This document shows positions 22,035-31,008 of a stretch of DNA of 32,827 nucleotides, piece after piece (positions within the stretch are counted from its first letter, which is position 1; every line of letters begins with the position of its first letter). The notes below the pieces were generated by a model. It searched no databases. It was given only the letters and a program-made list of their open reading frames with translations, and was not told the origin of the DNA. The stretch is from Isochrysis galbana (Eukaryota; Haptophyta; Isochrysidales; Isochrysidaceae): positions 5,164,494 through 5,197,320 of the forward strand of contig CM030935.1 of the NCBI GenBank assembly GCA_018136815.1, given 5' to 3'. A program made the position numbers and the translations under genes.

Positions 22035-23336
22035 ATGCTCACCCTCCGCTCTCCCCCCCTGCCCACGGCAGCCGTGGTGCTGCCGACGGCCAGCGGCTCC
22101 CTCCTCACCTCTCCCTCGACGCTCAGCGCTCATAGGGACCTGCCGAACCCACACGCACGCGCGCGCACGCGCGCGAGACAGAAGGAGAAAAAAGAAGAGG
22201 AAGCGAGAGGAGGGGATGGGAGGAACGCGGATCAAAGAGAGGGAGAAGAGAGGTCAAAAGAGGAGGGAGAAGAGAGGTCAAAAGAGGATTGGCGGAGTCA
22301 AGAGGCGAGGGCTCCGATCGGGCTGAGCAAGCTGGATACTGGGCGCGTGAAGCCCAACATATCACGCCGGCACAGCCCATTGTCTGTCACGGCCCAGCTG
22401 GCGATCCAACCCGAACGAGAGCGGGAGGACAATCACCAGGAGGACCAGAAAGACCAGCAGCGAATCGGAGAGATGGAAGAGCAGCTGGTGGAGCAGCAGG
22501 AAGAGCAGCAGCGTGCGGCAATGAGCAAGCTGCAACCCTCTGGTCAGCTGGAAAAACAGGCCAGCAACCAGCAGCACGAGGGACAGGGGCAGCAGCCGGC
22601 TCGCCAGTTCGAAAAGCAGCCGAAGAACAATCCCGACCCATTGTATGAGAAAAACACGCTGCCGGCCGTATCGCTCGATCTGACGAACAAGGAGACGGTG
22701 CCGTCGTGGGTGAACAAGTCCTCCAATGCACGCGTCCCAATGGGAGAGCGTGACCAAGCGAAATGGCACGATTCGACGTCAGAGGCCCTTGAGCCGACGC
22801 AGCACCCGCGGGGCGCCGGCGCGCAGCGCCAGCGCTGGCGACGCGCTGTCATAAGAGCCGCGCAGCATGTGCAACCTCTTGGGCACTCTCACCTGCTGCA
22901 GCCGACGGCCGTGGAGGATGAAGCCCTTGCTGTGCAATCCAGCGCTCGACGCAGCACGCCATTTGCGTGCGTGGGCGAAGCATTGGATGGACTCCGACGA
23001 CTGTTCCGGCCGATGGGTCCTTGCAAAACCAGCGACGATCTGACACCGGCCTTCACAGGCGTTACCACAACGATCGACTTGCGCACTCTGCTGCTCCGCG
23101 ACCTGTCAACGTGTGACATCTGGCACTACACCGGCAGCTCCGCCGCAGGCTCATCCTCAAGGAACAGCGCGATTTCACGCTCGATGTTGGAGCATAGCGA
23201 CTGCGACTTACATTCAATCTGCAGCGATCACTCGTGCTACAGCGGTGCCGATTCCTTGTCTAGCGATGACCCCTACCATCCGCGCCACGTGGCAAGTCTT
23301 AGAAGCCTCATCGCATGTGCAGAAGACAGCGACTGA
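22035..23336 (+). CDS. Gln/Glu-rich hypothetical protein, 433 aa, intronless
   Basis: No family recognised. The frame is the longest in this region not explained by microsatellite. The first 35 residues are Ser/Pro/Leu-rich. Residues about 45-95 are Arg/Glu/Lys-rich and include a duplicated eight-residue unit (EGEERSKE). Residues about 120-210 are strongly Gln/Glu-rich (MEEQLVEQQEEQQRAAMSKL) and should be helical or coiled-coil. The C-terminal half is more complex, with a basic RQRWRRAVIRAAQ segment, a GEALDGLRRLFRPMG helix, and a Ser/Asp/Cys-rich tail (SLSSDDPYHPRHVASLRSL). Another ATG at 21911, directly after a CT tract and in a different frame, could start an exon spliced into this one, so the N-terminus is uncertain. 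Confidence 0.5.
   Translation: MLTLRSPPLPTAAVVLPTASGSLLTSPSTLSAHRDLPNPHARARTRARQKEKKEEEARGGDGRNADQREGEERSKEEGEERSKEDWRSQEARAPIGLSKLDTGRVKPNISRRHSPLSVTAQLAIQPEREREDNHQEDQKDQQRIGEMEEQLVEQQEEQQRAAMSKLQPSGQLEKQASNQQHEGQGQQPARQFEKQPKNNPDPLYEKNTLPAVSLDLTNKETVPSWVNKSSNARVPMGERDQAKWHDSTSEALEPTQHPRGAGAQRQRWRRAVIRAAQHVQPLGHSHLLQPTAVEDEALAVQSSARRSTPFACVGEALDGLRRLFRPMGPCKTSDDLTPAFTGVTTTIDLRTLLLRDLSTCDIWHYTGSSAAGSSSRNSAISRSMLEHSDCDLHSICSDHSCYSGADSLSSDDPYHPRHVASLRSLIACAEDSD
22241..22288 (+). repeat. Perfect 24-bp tandem duplication (in frame)
   Basis: Two identical 24-bp units starting gggagaagagaggtcaaaag, at 22241-22264 and 22265-22288. The length is a multiple of three, so the reading frame of the Gln/Glu-rich protein is kept. 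Confidence 0.95.
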
Positions 23337-24426
23337 GACGAGTTGCCAGTGTGGCGCATCACCCCTCCCTCTTGTACTCTTACGCCAGCGCAGTAGTACC
23401 TTGTGTGTGTGTGTGTGTGGCGTCGTCAAGCAGCGACGCGCCCTCTCGTCGCTCCTTTCGGCGAGTAGTGTGGGTCGTGCGCGTTCGCAGTTCGCGCACT
23501 AGCGATTGCCGCCGTGCGCTCTAGCAAGCCTGCTCAAGTGAGGTTCAATTCAAATGGTCATTTTTTAAAAAAATCTCTTGAAGCATGCCGCTCACGCTCA
23601 CGTTGCTAGGCGGGAATCCGCCGACATCGCCCTTGCCCCCCACTCACTCCCCTTTCCGTTTGCCTCCATCGTTCCTTTGTTGTATTCCTGCCCATCTGAA
23701 GACTGTAGGCATGAATATTCGCGTCAGGTACGCGCTCATAATTACAATTGAACAGTTCCCCGTGTTGCCACTAACGCACAAGGCACACAGATTCGGATTC
23801 CCCATGGTCTCAAGTCCAGGTTTGCAGATTTTGGTCTCGAAATTTGCGATTCGAATTTTGTTTTTGCTGTTACTATAATTGTTGGCTCGTTTAAGGAAAT
23901 AAACCGGCCTGACTTCGACTTCTCGTTCTGCAGTCGCTCTGCGAGACTCTCTCTCTCTCTCTCCGTCCGCATCTCCTCGGCCGACGGCAGGAAGATTCGT
24001 CCAAAACATTCTCCGGTCTCAAGATATCTCGTGGGGGGTCTCTCCGCGCTCCGCGAGGGAAAGGACGCGATCTCGCTCCGAGATTGGCCTCGCGCCCTCC
24101 CACGCTGCCCCGCCGTGCCCTCGGTCCCTCGCCCCCCCCCCCCCGCGGCAGGTTCTTTCCCTCGGCGTGCCGTCCGTCGCCTCCGGCCCTCTTCTCTTAC
24201 CTTCTCTCGATGTCATCAAATGTTCCATGACCGTCTTTTATCTTCTCTCGTCTATCGGTCATATCTCCCCAACGAGATCTGCCCTCGTTGTGTCGGCCTC
24301 CCCTCTGTCGCATGTCTGCGCGTTGCTGAGTTGCCCTGGTGCCGACGCCTGGCCGTCCGTCCAGATGTGGTTAGTTTTCGCCCCGTTTGGGTTAGTTTGT
24401 GTGGCTACGTGCCCTCGAGCTTTTTG
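23337..24426. other. Intergenic, no gene recognised
   Basis: Holds a (TG)n run at about 23402-23420, a short CT run near 23948-23963 and a C run near 24128-24144. The last 250 bases are T-rich and resemble the region before retroelement copy 1, so they may be element leader. Confidence 0.4.
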
Positions 24427-24727
24427 TAGCAACTTCACCGTGTTCCCAAGCGAGTCCCCCCCGAGTTCCTGAGTCTATACCCCGAGTCAACGAGTCAATG
24501 CAAGCCAAGCACGCGCCTGAGCCACCCCCAGCCGCCTGCCACCACCTCCCACAAGCCTCCTTCCACACTTCCGCGCCCTCCGTGCGCCATGCATCGTGCG
24601 TCAATCACCATGCCCGTAGTCAACCCCGAGGAAAGCTCCATGAGCTCCCCGCAAGAACCGCATTCCGCGCTAGCTGCCGGCGCGCCCTCGCAGGCAATCT
24701 CCAAGAGTGAGATCAGCCTTGCTCTGA
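24427..24727 (+). mobile_element. Retroelement leader copy 2
   Basis: Uninterrupted counterpart of 3492-3820 plus 4601-4629. It contains tataccccgagtcaacgagt and the conserved region around the ORF start at 24610. It serves as the reference showing that the first copy carries an insertion. Confidence 0.65.
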
Positions 24728-24882
24728 CAAGCACAAAATCTTCGCTCGCGCCTTCGGCTCCGGTCGTCACGTCGCGCCCGCTGCTTAAGTCGCGTTCCGT
24801 CGAAAGAGGACCAGGCGGTGTCGCATCCGCGATCGACCTTTTTGTTTTAGAAGTTGTTTTGCGTTCCCTCCTTGCAGGCTAG
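24610..24882 (+). CDS. Retroelement-associated ORF (N-terminal region)
   Basis: The ATG at 24610 opens a 90-codon frame with PEESSMSSPQ near its start, matching the frame from 3710 in the other copy. It continues Ser/Ala/Leu-rich through ISLALTSTKSSLAPSAP and LKSRSVERGPGG to a stop at 24880. The part encoding LKSRSVERGPGG also occurs as a separate fragment at 17064-17094. It could be the start of a gag-like or other element protein, now truncated. No conserved domain is recognised. Confidence 0.4.
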   Translation: MPVVNPEESSMSSPQEPHSALAAGAPSQAISKSEISLALTSTKSSLAPSAPVVTSRPLLKSRSVERGPGGVASAIDLFVLEVVLRSLLAG

Positions 24883-25334
24883 CCACGAGTCACCGTCGTA
24901 GTGTCCTACATTCGTCCATTCGCCCTTGTTGCCCTCGCCTCCTTTATCGCCTCCTTTGTCGCCTGCTTGCCCCTCACCTGGCTTACCTCCTTGCGTGCTC
25001 CTCGCGTTTTAGGCTAAGTCGCGCGATCAGGTATCGCCGGTGCAAGGAACCGCCCCCATGTGTGACCCTGATTCCCCCTCAGGTGTTGGCCGTTGGATTA
25101 TATCGTGGCGCTATTTTACTTCGGTCTTCATCAAATCACTTAAGGGTTTTCGAAAGATTCCCTCCTTATTCCTGTGCGTAACTGTCGCCCCGTCGGATCG
25201 TCCGTCGCCCCGTCGCTCTCTTGTCGGCATTCTCTTCCTTGTTCGATCTGCCAGCGGGTTCCTGTGCGTTCCGTGATAGGGATACGTTAGTGTGGAGAGT
25301 GTTGACGTGAGTACCCGCTTCCTCTGGAAACGGA
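24883..25334. other. Non-coding stretch within the retroelement-like region
   Basis: T/C-rich sequence, with frequent cgtcgcc and ctcgcctcc words, separating the short N-terminal ORF from the longer decayed frames. No domain is recognised. Confidence 0.3.
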
Positions 25335-26607
25335 TTGCCCCCACTCGACGCCCCCCCTCCACAGAAGAGTCGCCGTTGCGCCCCTCCCGCCGATGGCCTC
25401 GGCCACCCTGAGGGTGCTAAGTGGGACCAAGACTCGTGGCGTAACGCCAAAGCAGTGGACTTCGATCCCATGTCACGCTTTTGCGGACACGCAGGCCTGG
25501 CAGCATCCTTCGCGAGGGCTCGCCCCACCGACGCCACTCAGACTACCCCCCGCACACAACGCCCCACGTCAGAAGGCGGGGTGTGGACGAATGCCACGGG
25601 ATGTGCCTATTGCGCATTCCGCCCTGCGCCACCGGACACCGACACAGGTCGCCCCGACCACCCAGACAACTGGCGCTATGGCACTGGCGATGGTGCGCAT
25701 TCGCCGTACTACTGCCAGCCATTCATGCTTCATGCGCTTTCTCTGCGAAGGTGAGGCGGAGGTCCCCGAGGCCCACCGCGCCTACCTCCGCCGCCTCATT
25801 GTCCTCGGTCGCAGCCGCCGCTAGGGATTTGGCGAGGCGGCCGCCGTTTGCTTCGTGGATTACGCCCTGGCCCGACCGCCTGGACCGCCACCCCTTGTAC
25901 GCCAGCCCTTCCAGCCTAACTTCGATTCATCGCACCGCTTTCCATCGTGTCGTTCCCCGTCTCGTTCCTCGTCGCTACCGTTCCTCATAAGATCGTCTAC
26001 GCTCGCACTGAACTCTTCTTCGCTCGATAGCCTTTCCTCGATTGGCGCCGCTCTTCCGTTCGCTCTCCGTGTCTTCGTTTCCGTCGTCCGACTCATCGCT
26101 GGTCGCCCCCACCTGTTGATACTCAACACCCCGGGCGCCACGAGGGAGTCACCCTCGTCTTCGGCGCATCGCGCCATCTCCCCGTGCCTATATCCTTCTG
26201 CATCGCAGTCCATTGTTGTGGGGCCTTCTCGCTGTGCGGCGCTTGACGCGCAGCGTAGTGCCCTCGTCGCATCTCTCGAACCCGTCGCCTCCGACCCAGG
26301 GATGGTGGCACGCCAGATCCTCACGGGCGCCATTCGCGACGTGATGAGGGCGCGCCCGGCGCCGCCGACCCGCCGCGTTTCATACGACTACTACTGCCGT
26401 ACTCAAGAGGCTAGAGCCTCTGGAGTCACGGTGGCCTACGCCCTCTTCGTCCGCCGGTGGCTAGGCATTACCTCATGCGCTCGAAAAAAAAAACTTCTTA
26501 ATATTCTCGCCGCTCGCGCGACTCTGCACTCTAACACATGCAGCCTCGCCCGCCGCTCTCATACCCCCTCCACCTGCCTTGCGGCCCGTCCCTCGTGCGC
26601 TACCTAG
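25335..26607 (+). pseudogene. Decayed ORF of the retroelement-like region
   Basis: Two overlapping frames appear to be one broken coding region. The first (25335-25754) has protein-like sequence with a Cys/His cluster (CAYC, then PDHPDNW, GAHSPYYC) whose spacing is not that of a CCHC knuckle. Near 25725 coding character moves to the next frame (FLCEGEAEVPEAHRAYLRRL), which has a stop at 25822 and then stays open to 26607, passing VVGPSRCAALDAQRSALVAS and QEARASGVTVAYALFVRRWL. At least one indel and one nonsense change are implied. No reverse transcriptase, integrase or protease motif is visible, so assignment to the element rests on position only. Confidence 0.4.
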
Positions 26608-26705
26608 GGGTCGCCGCCGCGAATCGGTTGCGTGTGCCGATTCTTCTGTGGGTAATGTGTTTAAAGTGAGGGTGTTTGTCGGTCCCCACGCTGCGCACTT
26701 GTTTG

Positions 26706-26940
26706 CCTGTCGACCAGGGGAGGGGGGGGGGGTTGGAGCGATGGGCTGGCCACGACAGGCCAGGACGCGCGAGGCAGGCGAGCCTGCCAGGGAGAGAGTG
26801 GGTCAGTAGGGCTGTCTGCTCCTGGCAAGCCATCAGTCAGGCATGCCAGGAGCGCATGAGCGGTTCCTCCCCCATGGCAGGGGAGAAGTGGCGCGAGAGG
26901 GGGGGGGCTCGTGCCCCCCCATGGGCGAACCAAGTATACA
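26706..26940 (+). mobile_element. Repeat element A family, partial copy (C)
   Basis: Resembles the last 250 bp of element A: tgtcgacc near the start, ggggaggggggggggttgg, gcatgccaggag, ggttcctcccccatg, then gagagggggggggctcgtgccccccatgggcgaacca. The terminal G-run/C-run hairpin is kept with a different loop. I see no flanking duplication. Confidence 0.65.
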
Positions 26941-26980
26941 CTTAGTTGCCATGTCATGATTTAAGACGACCGTATAGTCG

Positions 26981-27012
26981 ATGGTCCACTTTCGACGGAA
27001 CACGGAACGCGA
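26981..27012 (-). repeat. Third copy of the retroelement-ORF fragment (diverged)
   Basis: On the minus strand this reads gtcgcgttccgtgttccg, then tcgaaagtggaccat. It matches 24789-24812 apart from a seven-base internal duplication (ttccgtg) and a few substitutions. Confidence 0.45.
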
Positions 27013-27226
27013 CCGTAGCTCGGCATATTCATATGCAGCCATCTTGACAAAAGATTCAATGCTATTCACGTGCGTGCGCCCGCGAGATTTGAGGTGTGCA
27101 CGCGCGCTCGCGCGAGTGGCTTTGTGTGATGATCTTGTGATCGTGCATCAATGCGTTCAATTTATTCAGAGCTTTTGAGGTGCTAGCCGACTTCAAGGGC
27201 AAGCGAAGCGTGAGGAAGCGCGCGCA

Positions 27227-28465
27227 TCAAGCCGATCCGGCTGTGGCATCACGATTTTCGAATAGGTCTGATTCTGCCTTCTTCAGCCAGTCGGGTTCCT
27301 CCGCGCCGCGGAAGCTGAAGCTGCCTAGGAGTACCTTCCATGGGCTTGGGGCCGAGGCTTCGGTTGTGTGCAAACCGCCACGATCAGAAGTGCTGGCCGC
27401 TGAAGCACGCGTGGGTGTGGCGAAAACTGACAGAGCACCGTCTCGACCTAGGCCTTGCGCCTCACGGGAGGGAGCGGGCGTGGGCCGTGCAAAGCCTGAA
27501 AAGCGCGATGGACGGTAGGGAGACGCACGATTGAGGAATGTGAAGCGACCTGAAGGAACAGGAGCTGCAGGGCTCGGGGCGTACGGCGTCGATGGCGTTG
27601 GCGGGGGTGGAGGCGCGCCACGATGGGTGCTCGCTTTCTTCATCAATGCCGAAGCTGCCTCTCGAGCAGCGGCCTCATCTGCATCCCGCGATTTGGACTG
27701 CAAATCCGACTTTGCGAGCAGGAGCATGCAGAGGACGAGTGCGATCGCACCCGCCCCGGCAACGACGGCGACGAACACCGCCTCTCTTACACTCAGTTGC
27801 CCCGGACCGCCGTGGGCTTCAGTGCCTAGAGCAACGCAGCAATGATAGCCCCAGCATCCCGACTCGCCGCATTCGTCGTCATCAAACGGGTGGGACGGGT
27901 CAGCGCGGCAACATAGCCCAGCTCCGCAAAAATTCGTCGGGCACGCGCCACCCTGACGCTCGCCACCGAGCCCGCAAGGCGACCAGCAGTCTTGATCAGC
28001 CTCGTGAAACACGGGCGCGTGCTCCGCCACGACAGGGACGCAACAATGAAAGCCCTCACATCCTGCGTTGCCGCAGTTGACGCTGCCCGCGAATCCATCC
28101 CATTTCATGCAACAGAACCCACCGCTACCACAGAAGCCGGAGCGACACTCGGCCTCGAACTCGCCCTCCTCGTCGACGCACTCGTCCGCACACCGCTCTC
28201 CCTCATGCTGGACTGCTGCCCAGCTCACATGCGTGCAGCAGTGGTGCCCCTCGCAGCCGAGGGCCCCGCAGCCACTGTCGGTGGGCTGGAGAGGAAAGGG
28301 GCTGTATGGCTGGTCAGAGCGGCAGCAGAGGGCCTCATCGCAGAAGCCGCTCGCGCAGCGGCCGCCGAAGTAGCCCTGCGGGTCCGCACAGGCCGCCCAG
28401 CAGTCGTCTCTGAGCGTCGCGGCTCCACCTCCACCCAGCACCGAGAGGGCTAGCGCACGCCGCAT
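27227..28465 (-). CDS. Type I membrane protein with three ten-cysteine repeats (412 aa)
   Basis: Single-exon gene. A short hydrophobic start (residues 4-18) may be a signal peptide. Three homologous ectodomain repeats follow at about 22-80, 92-145 and 160-213. Each has ten cysteines in the pattern C-x3-C, G-x-C/E-C, FC, CC, C-G, GC-x-G-x-HCC (for example GCEGHHCC, GCEGFHCC, GCWGYHCC), presumably five disulphides per repeat. Residues 229-251 (AVFVAVVAGAGAIALVLCML) are a single membrane span. The roughly 160-residue tail is Pro/Ser/Ala/Arg-rich with a PPPPP run and no cysteine, so it is cytosolic and probably disordered. Similar Cys-rich repeats occur, from memory, in algal and dinoflagellate predicted proteins of unknown role. 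A purine tract on the plus strand places a pyrimidine tract upstream of this start. Function unknown; adhesion, cell-covering or receptor roles fit. Confidence 0.85.
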   Translation of the reverse strand: MRRALALSVLGGGGAATLRDDCWAACADPQGYFGGRCASGFCDEALCCRSDQPYSPFPLQPTDSGCGALGCEGHHCCTHVSWAAVQHEGERCADECVDEEGEFEAECRSGFCGSGGFCCMKWDGFAGSVNCGNAGCEGFHCCVPVVAEHAPVFHEADQDCWSPCGLGGERQGGACPTNFCGAGLCCRADPSHPFDDDECGESGCWGYHCCVALGTEAHGGPGQLSVREAVFVAVVAGAGAIALVLCMLLLAKSDLQSKSRDADEAAAREAASALMKKASTHRGAPPPPPTPSTPYAPSPAAPVPSGRFTFLNRASPYRPSRFSGFARPTPAPSREAQGLGRDGALSVFATPTRASAASTSDRGGLHTTEASAPSPWKVLLGSFSFRGAEEPDWLKKAESDLFENRDATAGSA

Positions 28466-28679
28466 TGCAACGAGAGGGGAAGGGAAGCGGGGCCGCGAGG
28501 GAGGTGAGGGCGGAAGGGAAGGGGAAGGAGAGGAGGGAGAGGACTTGGGGGAGTAGCAATGGGAGTGTGGCGGAGGGAAGCTCGGGGGGGGGGGCGGGGG
28601 GGGAGGTAGGTGGATGGGGCGGTAGAGGGAAAGGATGTGGAGGGGAGGGGAAGGGTGGGGTGTAGATGGGAGGCAGGTG

Positions 28680-28845
28680 TGGAGCGATGGAGAGGGGAAG
28701 GGGGCGGGGAGGGGAGGGGGGAAGGGAAGGGGAAAGGGAAGGGGAAGGGGAAGGGGAAGGGGAAGGGGAAGGGGAAGGGGAAGGGGAAGGGGAAGGCCGC
28801 CGCGGCGCGGGAGAGAGGAGGGGGAGAGGGAGGGAAAGTTGGTTT
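28680..28845 (-). repeat. (CCTTCC)n pyrimidine tract upstream of the Cys-rich gene
   Basis: On the plus strand, 28735-28798 consists of about ten ggggaa/gggaag hexamers within a longer G/A-rich stretch. On the coding (minus) strand this is a pyrimidine tract roughly 220-380 bases upstream of the ATG at 28465. Four or more closely spaced G4 runs make the plus strand a strong G-quadruplex candidate. Confidence 0.85.
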
Positions 28846-29577
28846 AATCTTAGAAGAAGGGCCGCCCATTTCCCCCACCAGCTACATACTAGCTACGTTA
28901 GCCCGGTCACTCACTCATTTTAACCACTATTTCCCACCTCCCCTGGGTGTCCAAGGATTCCTCAGGGTCCCCCCCTACCTGCCCCGGCAACTCCCTCCCC
29001 CCTCCGAACAACCCTCTCCCGCCCCACGAAGGGCAATGGCGTCGGTGAGGGACCCCCCTTCCTTCCCCAGCGCGTGGCGGGCTATTTTGGGAGATTGAGG
29101 CGGGCGCTCACGGGAGAGAATCGGGGTGGTGAATGTGGGGCGCATCACTATTAGAAACGCGGAGCTTCCGCGACGTCCGATCGCCCGCGATCGGCCGAAG
29201 AATGGCCTGGAGGTGGTGGCCATGGAGAGCCCAGAGCTCTCGCGAGCAGTGTGGGGGCCCACTAGTCACTAGTAGGTGGCACGCGGTGTCTTGAAGGTGG
29301 CACACATCCGTTCTGACCTATCATTGCCCCTCGCACCGCAGGAAAGCCTCGATTCGCTTGCGCCCGGTCGCCATAGCATTGGTACGCTTGACGTCGACAA
29401 GCGCTCGCTCTGATGCGTGGATTTAGAACTCCTCCTGTGAGCCGAAAAGCGCGACAAGCCGGTCGCGCCCGGGGTGTTCCTGCGAATGATATATCACCCC
29501 CAGGTAGCCTGGTCATAGCAAGCATGTTTACGCTCTCCTTCGCTCCCAAATTTGAAAAGCAGGTGTGCATGCGGATG
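28846..29577. other. Intergenic, no gene recognised
   Basis: Short ORFs on both strands without recognisable features. A gcgatcggccgaag / cgatcgcccgcgatcgg palindromic area lies near 29178-29200. Confidence 0.3.
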
Positions 29578-29760
29578 CGGCTCGCGACCTGCGCCCACTA
29601 GGGGTCTGGGCTGAATTGATGAGTGCCCTGCCCCTGCCAGAGGGCAGGGGCTGGGGTTGAATGTACGGGCCCACCCCGGGGGGTGTCCGCGATGGAGAGA
29701 GGGGGGCGCGAGGCCCCCATTGACCCCCACTTATAAAAGTAGGTTTTGGATAGAGATTCC
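29578..29760 (+). mobile_element. Repeat element A family, short copy (D)
   Basis: Near its end it carries gagagaggggggcgcgaggcccccattgac, the same terminal hairpin as element A. It also has its own ctgcccctgcc-agagggcagggg inverted repeat. It may be flanked by a short duplication: gcatgcggatg at 29567-29577 and gcatgcgaatg at 29761-29771, one mismatch. Confidence 0.5.
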
Positions 29761-31008
29761 GCATGCGAATGAAGCAAGAACCTGGTACAGGGAAAAGGGG
29801 GGGGTCCGGGGTCCGTAGGCGCGGGCGGCTAGTGACGAGTAGCATGAGCACTCTGTCACACGCGCCGTGTAGTTAGCGGCTAGTTACTTTGTTAAGATTT
29901 TTTTGTTTTTTGCTTCTCGCTTCTCGCTCTCGCTTGCTTTGACTGTCCCACCTACTCGCTACCCGAGCGCCCAGTGCTGGGGGTGGAAACTCGAAACTCC
30001 ACCGATGCAAGCGCGCAAGATGGCAGTCGAGCCATAGTGGCCCGGGTGTGGGGCGCCAAGCAGCTATAACAGCCTACCCCCTATGCCTATGCGCTCGGAG
30101 CGTTACGCATGCTTGTTGTGCTGCTCGCCGCGCCGCGCATCGATCACTTGCGCGCGTTCTTTTCTGTGCTGGCGGTTGGCGTGGGTGCGCTTTTGTGCAG
30201 TTGTATGTTTTTGCTCTGACCTACGTCTACCAAACGCTGACAAGCTTGCATTATCGCCGGCGCCTAAGTAACGGCAATCATCTGAGCATGTCACGCCAAG
30301 GCAATGGACCTCTCTTTCGGCGGCGTCTGACTCTCGTGAATGCGACTAAACGATAAACGAGCATTCCAACAGGTCGTTGCTCCGCACCACGCACAAACGC
30401 ACATGGCGTGCAGGCGTTCACTCGCCATGCATATTCCTTCTCAGAGCCTAGAAGACAGCACGCCATCATGCAAATAGTACGGCAACTGCCTTGCCCCACT
30501 CGGTCGGACGGGACGTGCTAGCTCTCTCGCTATCACCACGACGTGCTAGCTTTCTTTCGCTATGAACACGAGAGCTGGGCGGCTGACTGCGAGGATGCAC
30601 ACTCAATCCAGTGCGCCCTGATGCCAATGCGCTTGCCCCTCTCAGCCAGCAACACGGGAGGGGCGTCTGGCTGACAGGACCCGACTCCATTCAGTTTGTC
30701 TCTCCGCCAACTGTAACAAGGCGTCTCAAATACAACACCACTGCCATGCGGAATAGGCATACGCCACTGGGTGGTGCAGTCCATCGACGAGGTTCGGTTG
30801 CATTGGTGGATCGGACGCGGTACCGGAGCACGCGTGCCGCGGGCAACCGGCTGGCGCCGAGTGCTATGACGAGACAGCAGCTGTCCTCGACCAGGCAGCC
30901 AGCATGAATGGAGGGCGTCTCGCCGAGGTCGATCATCCGAAAGAGCTCGAGCAGAAAAGTGCGTGCTGTCATTCCCGGTTGCTGCGGTCGCGGTTGAGAG
31001 TGCAGCAT
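29761..31008. other. Intergenic and eIF6 downstream region
   Basis: No gene is supported. A minus-strand frame of 105 codons begins directly after the eIF6 stop (TGA-ATG), but its composition is not convincing, and in a eukaryotic gene this stretch is more simply 3' UTR. A ctagct direct repeat (acgtgctagctctctcgctatcacca / acgtgctagctttctttcgctatgaaca) lies at 30513-30567. Confidence 0.35.

Noticed and set aside
20400..22326. ORFs of 330-570 codons (+) and 250-317 codons (-)
   Set aside because: Composition is almost entirely Ser/Leu/Pro or Arg/Glu/Gly from CT microsatellites and poly-G/C; no domain or splice support.
24427..26607. LTRs of a complete retrotransposon
   Set aside because: No long direct repeat brackets the region, and no protease, integrase or reverse transcriptase motif is visible.
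28610..29098. Gly/Lys/Glu ORF (+) and Phe/Pro ORF (-) at 28450-28878
   Set aside because: Both are translations of the (GGGGAA)n hexamer repeat.
30691..31008. 105-codon minus ORF starting directly after the eIF6 stop (TGA-ATG)
   Set aside because: Tandem coding like this is not expected in a eukaryotic nuclear gene; composition is unremarkable and 3' UTR is simpler.
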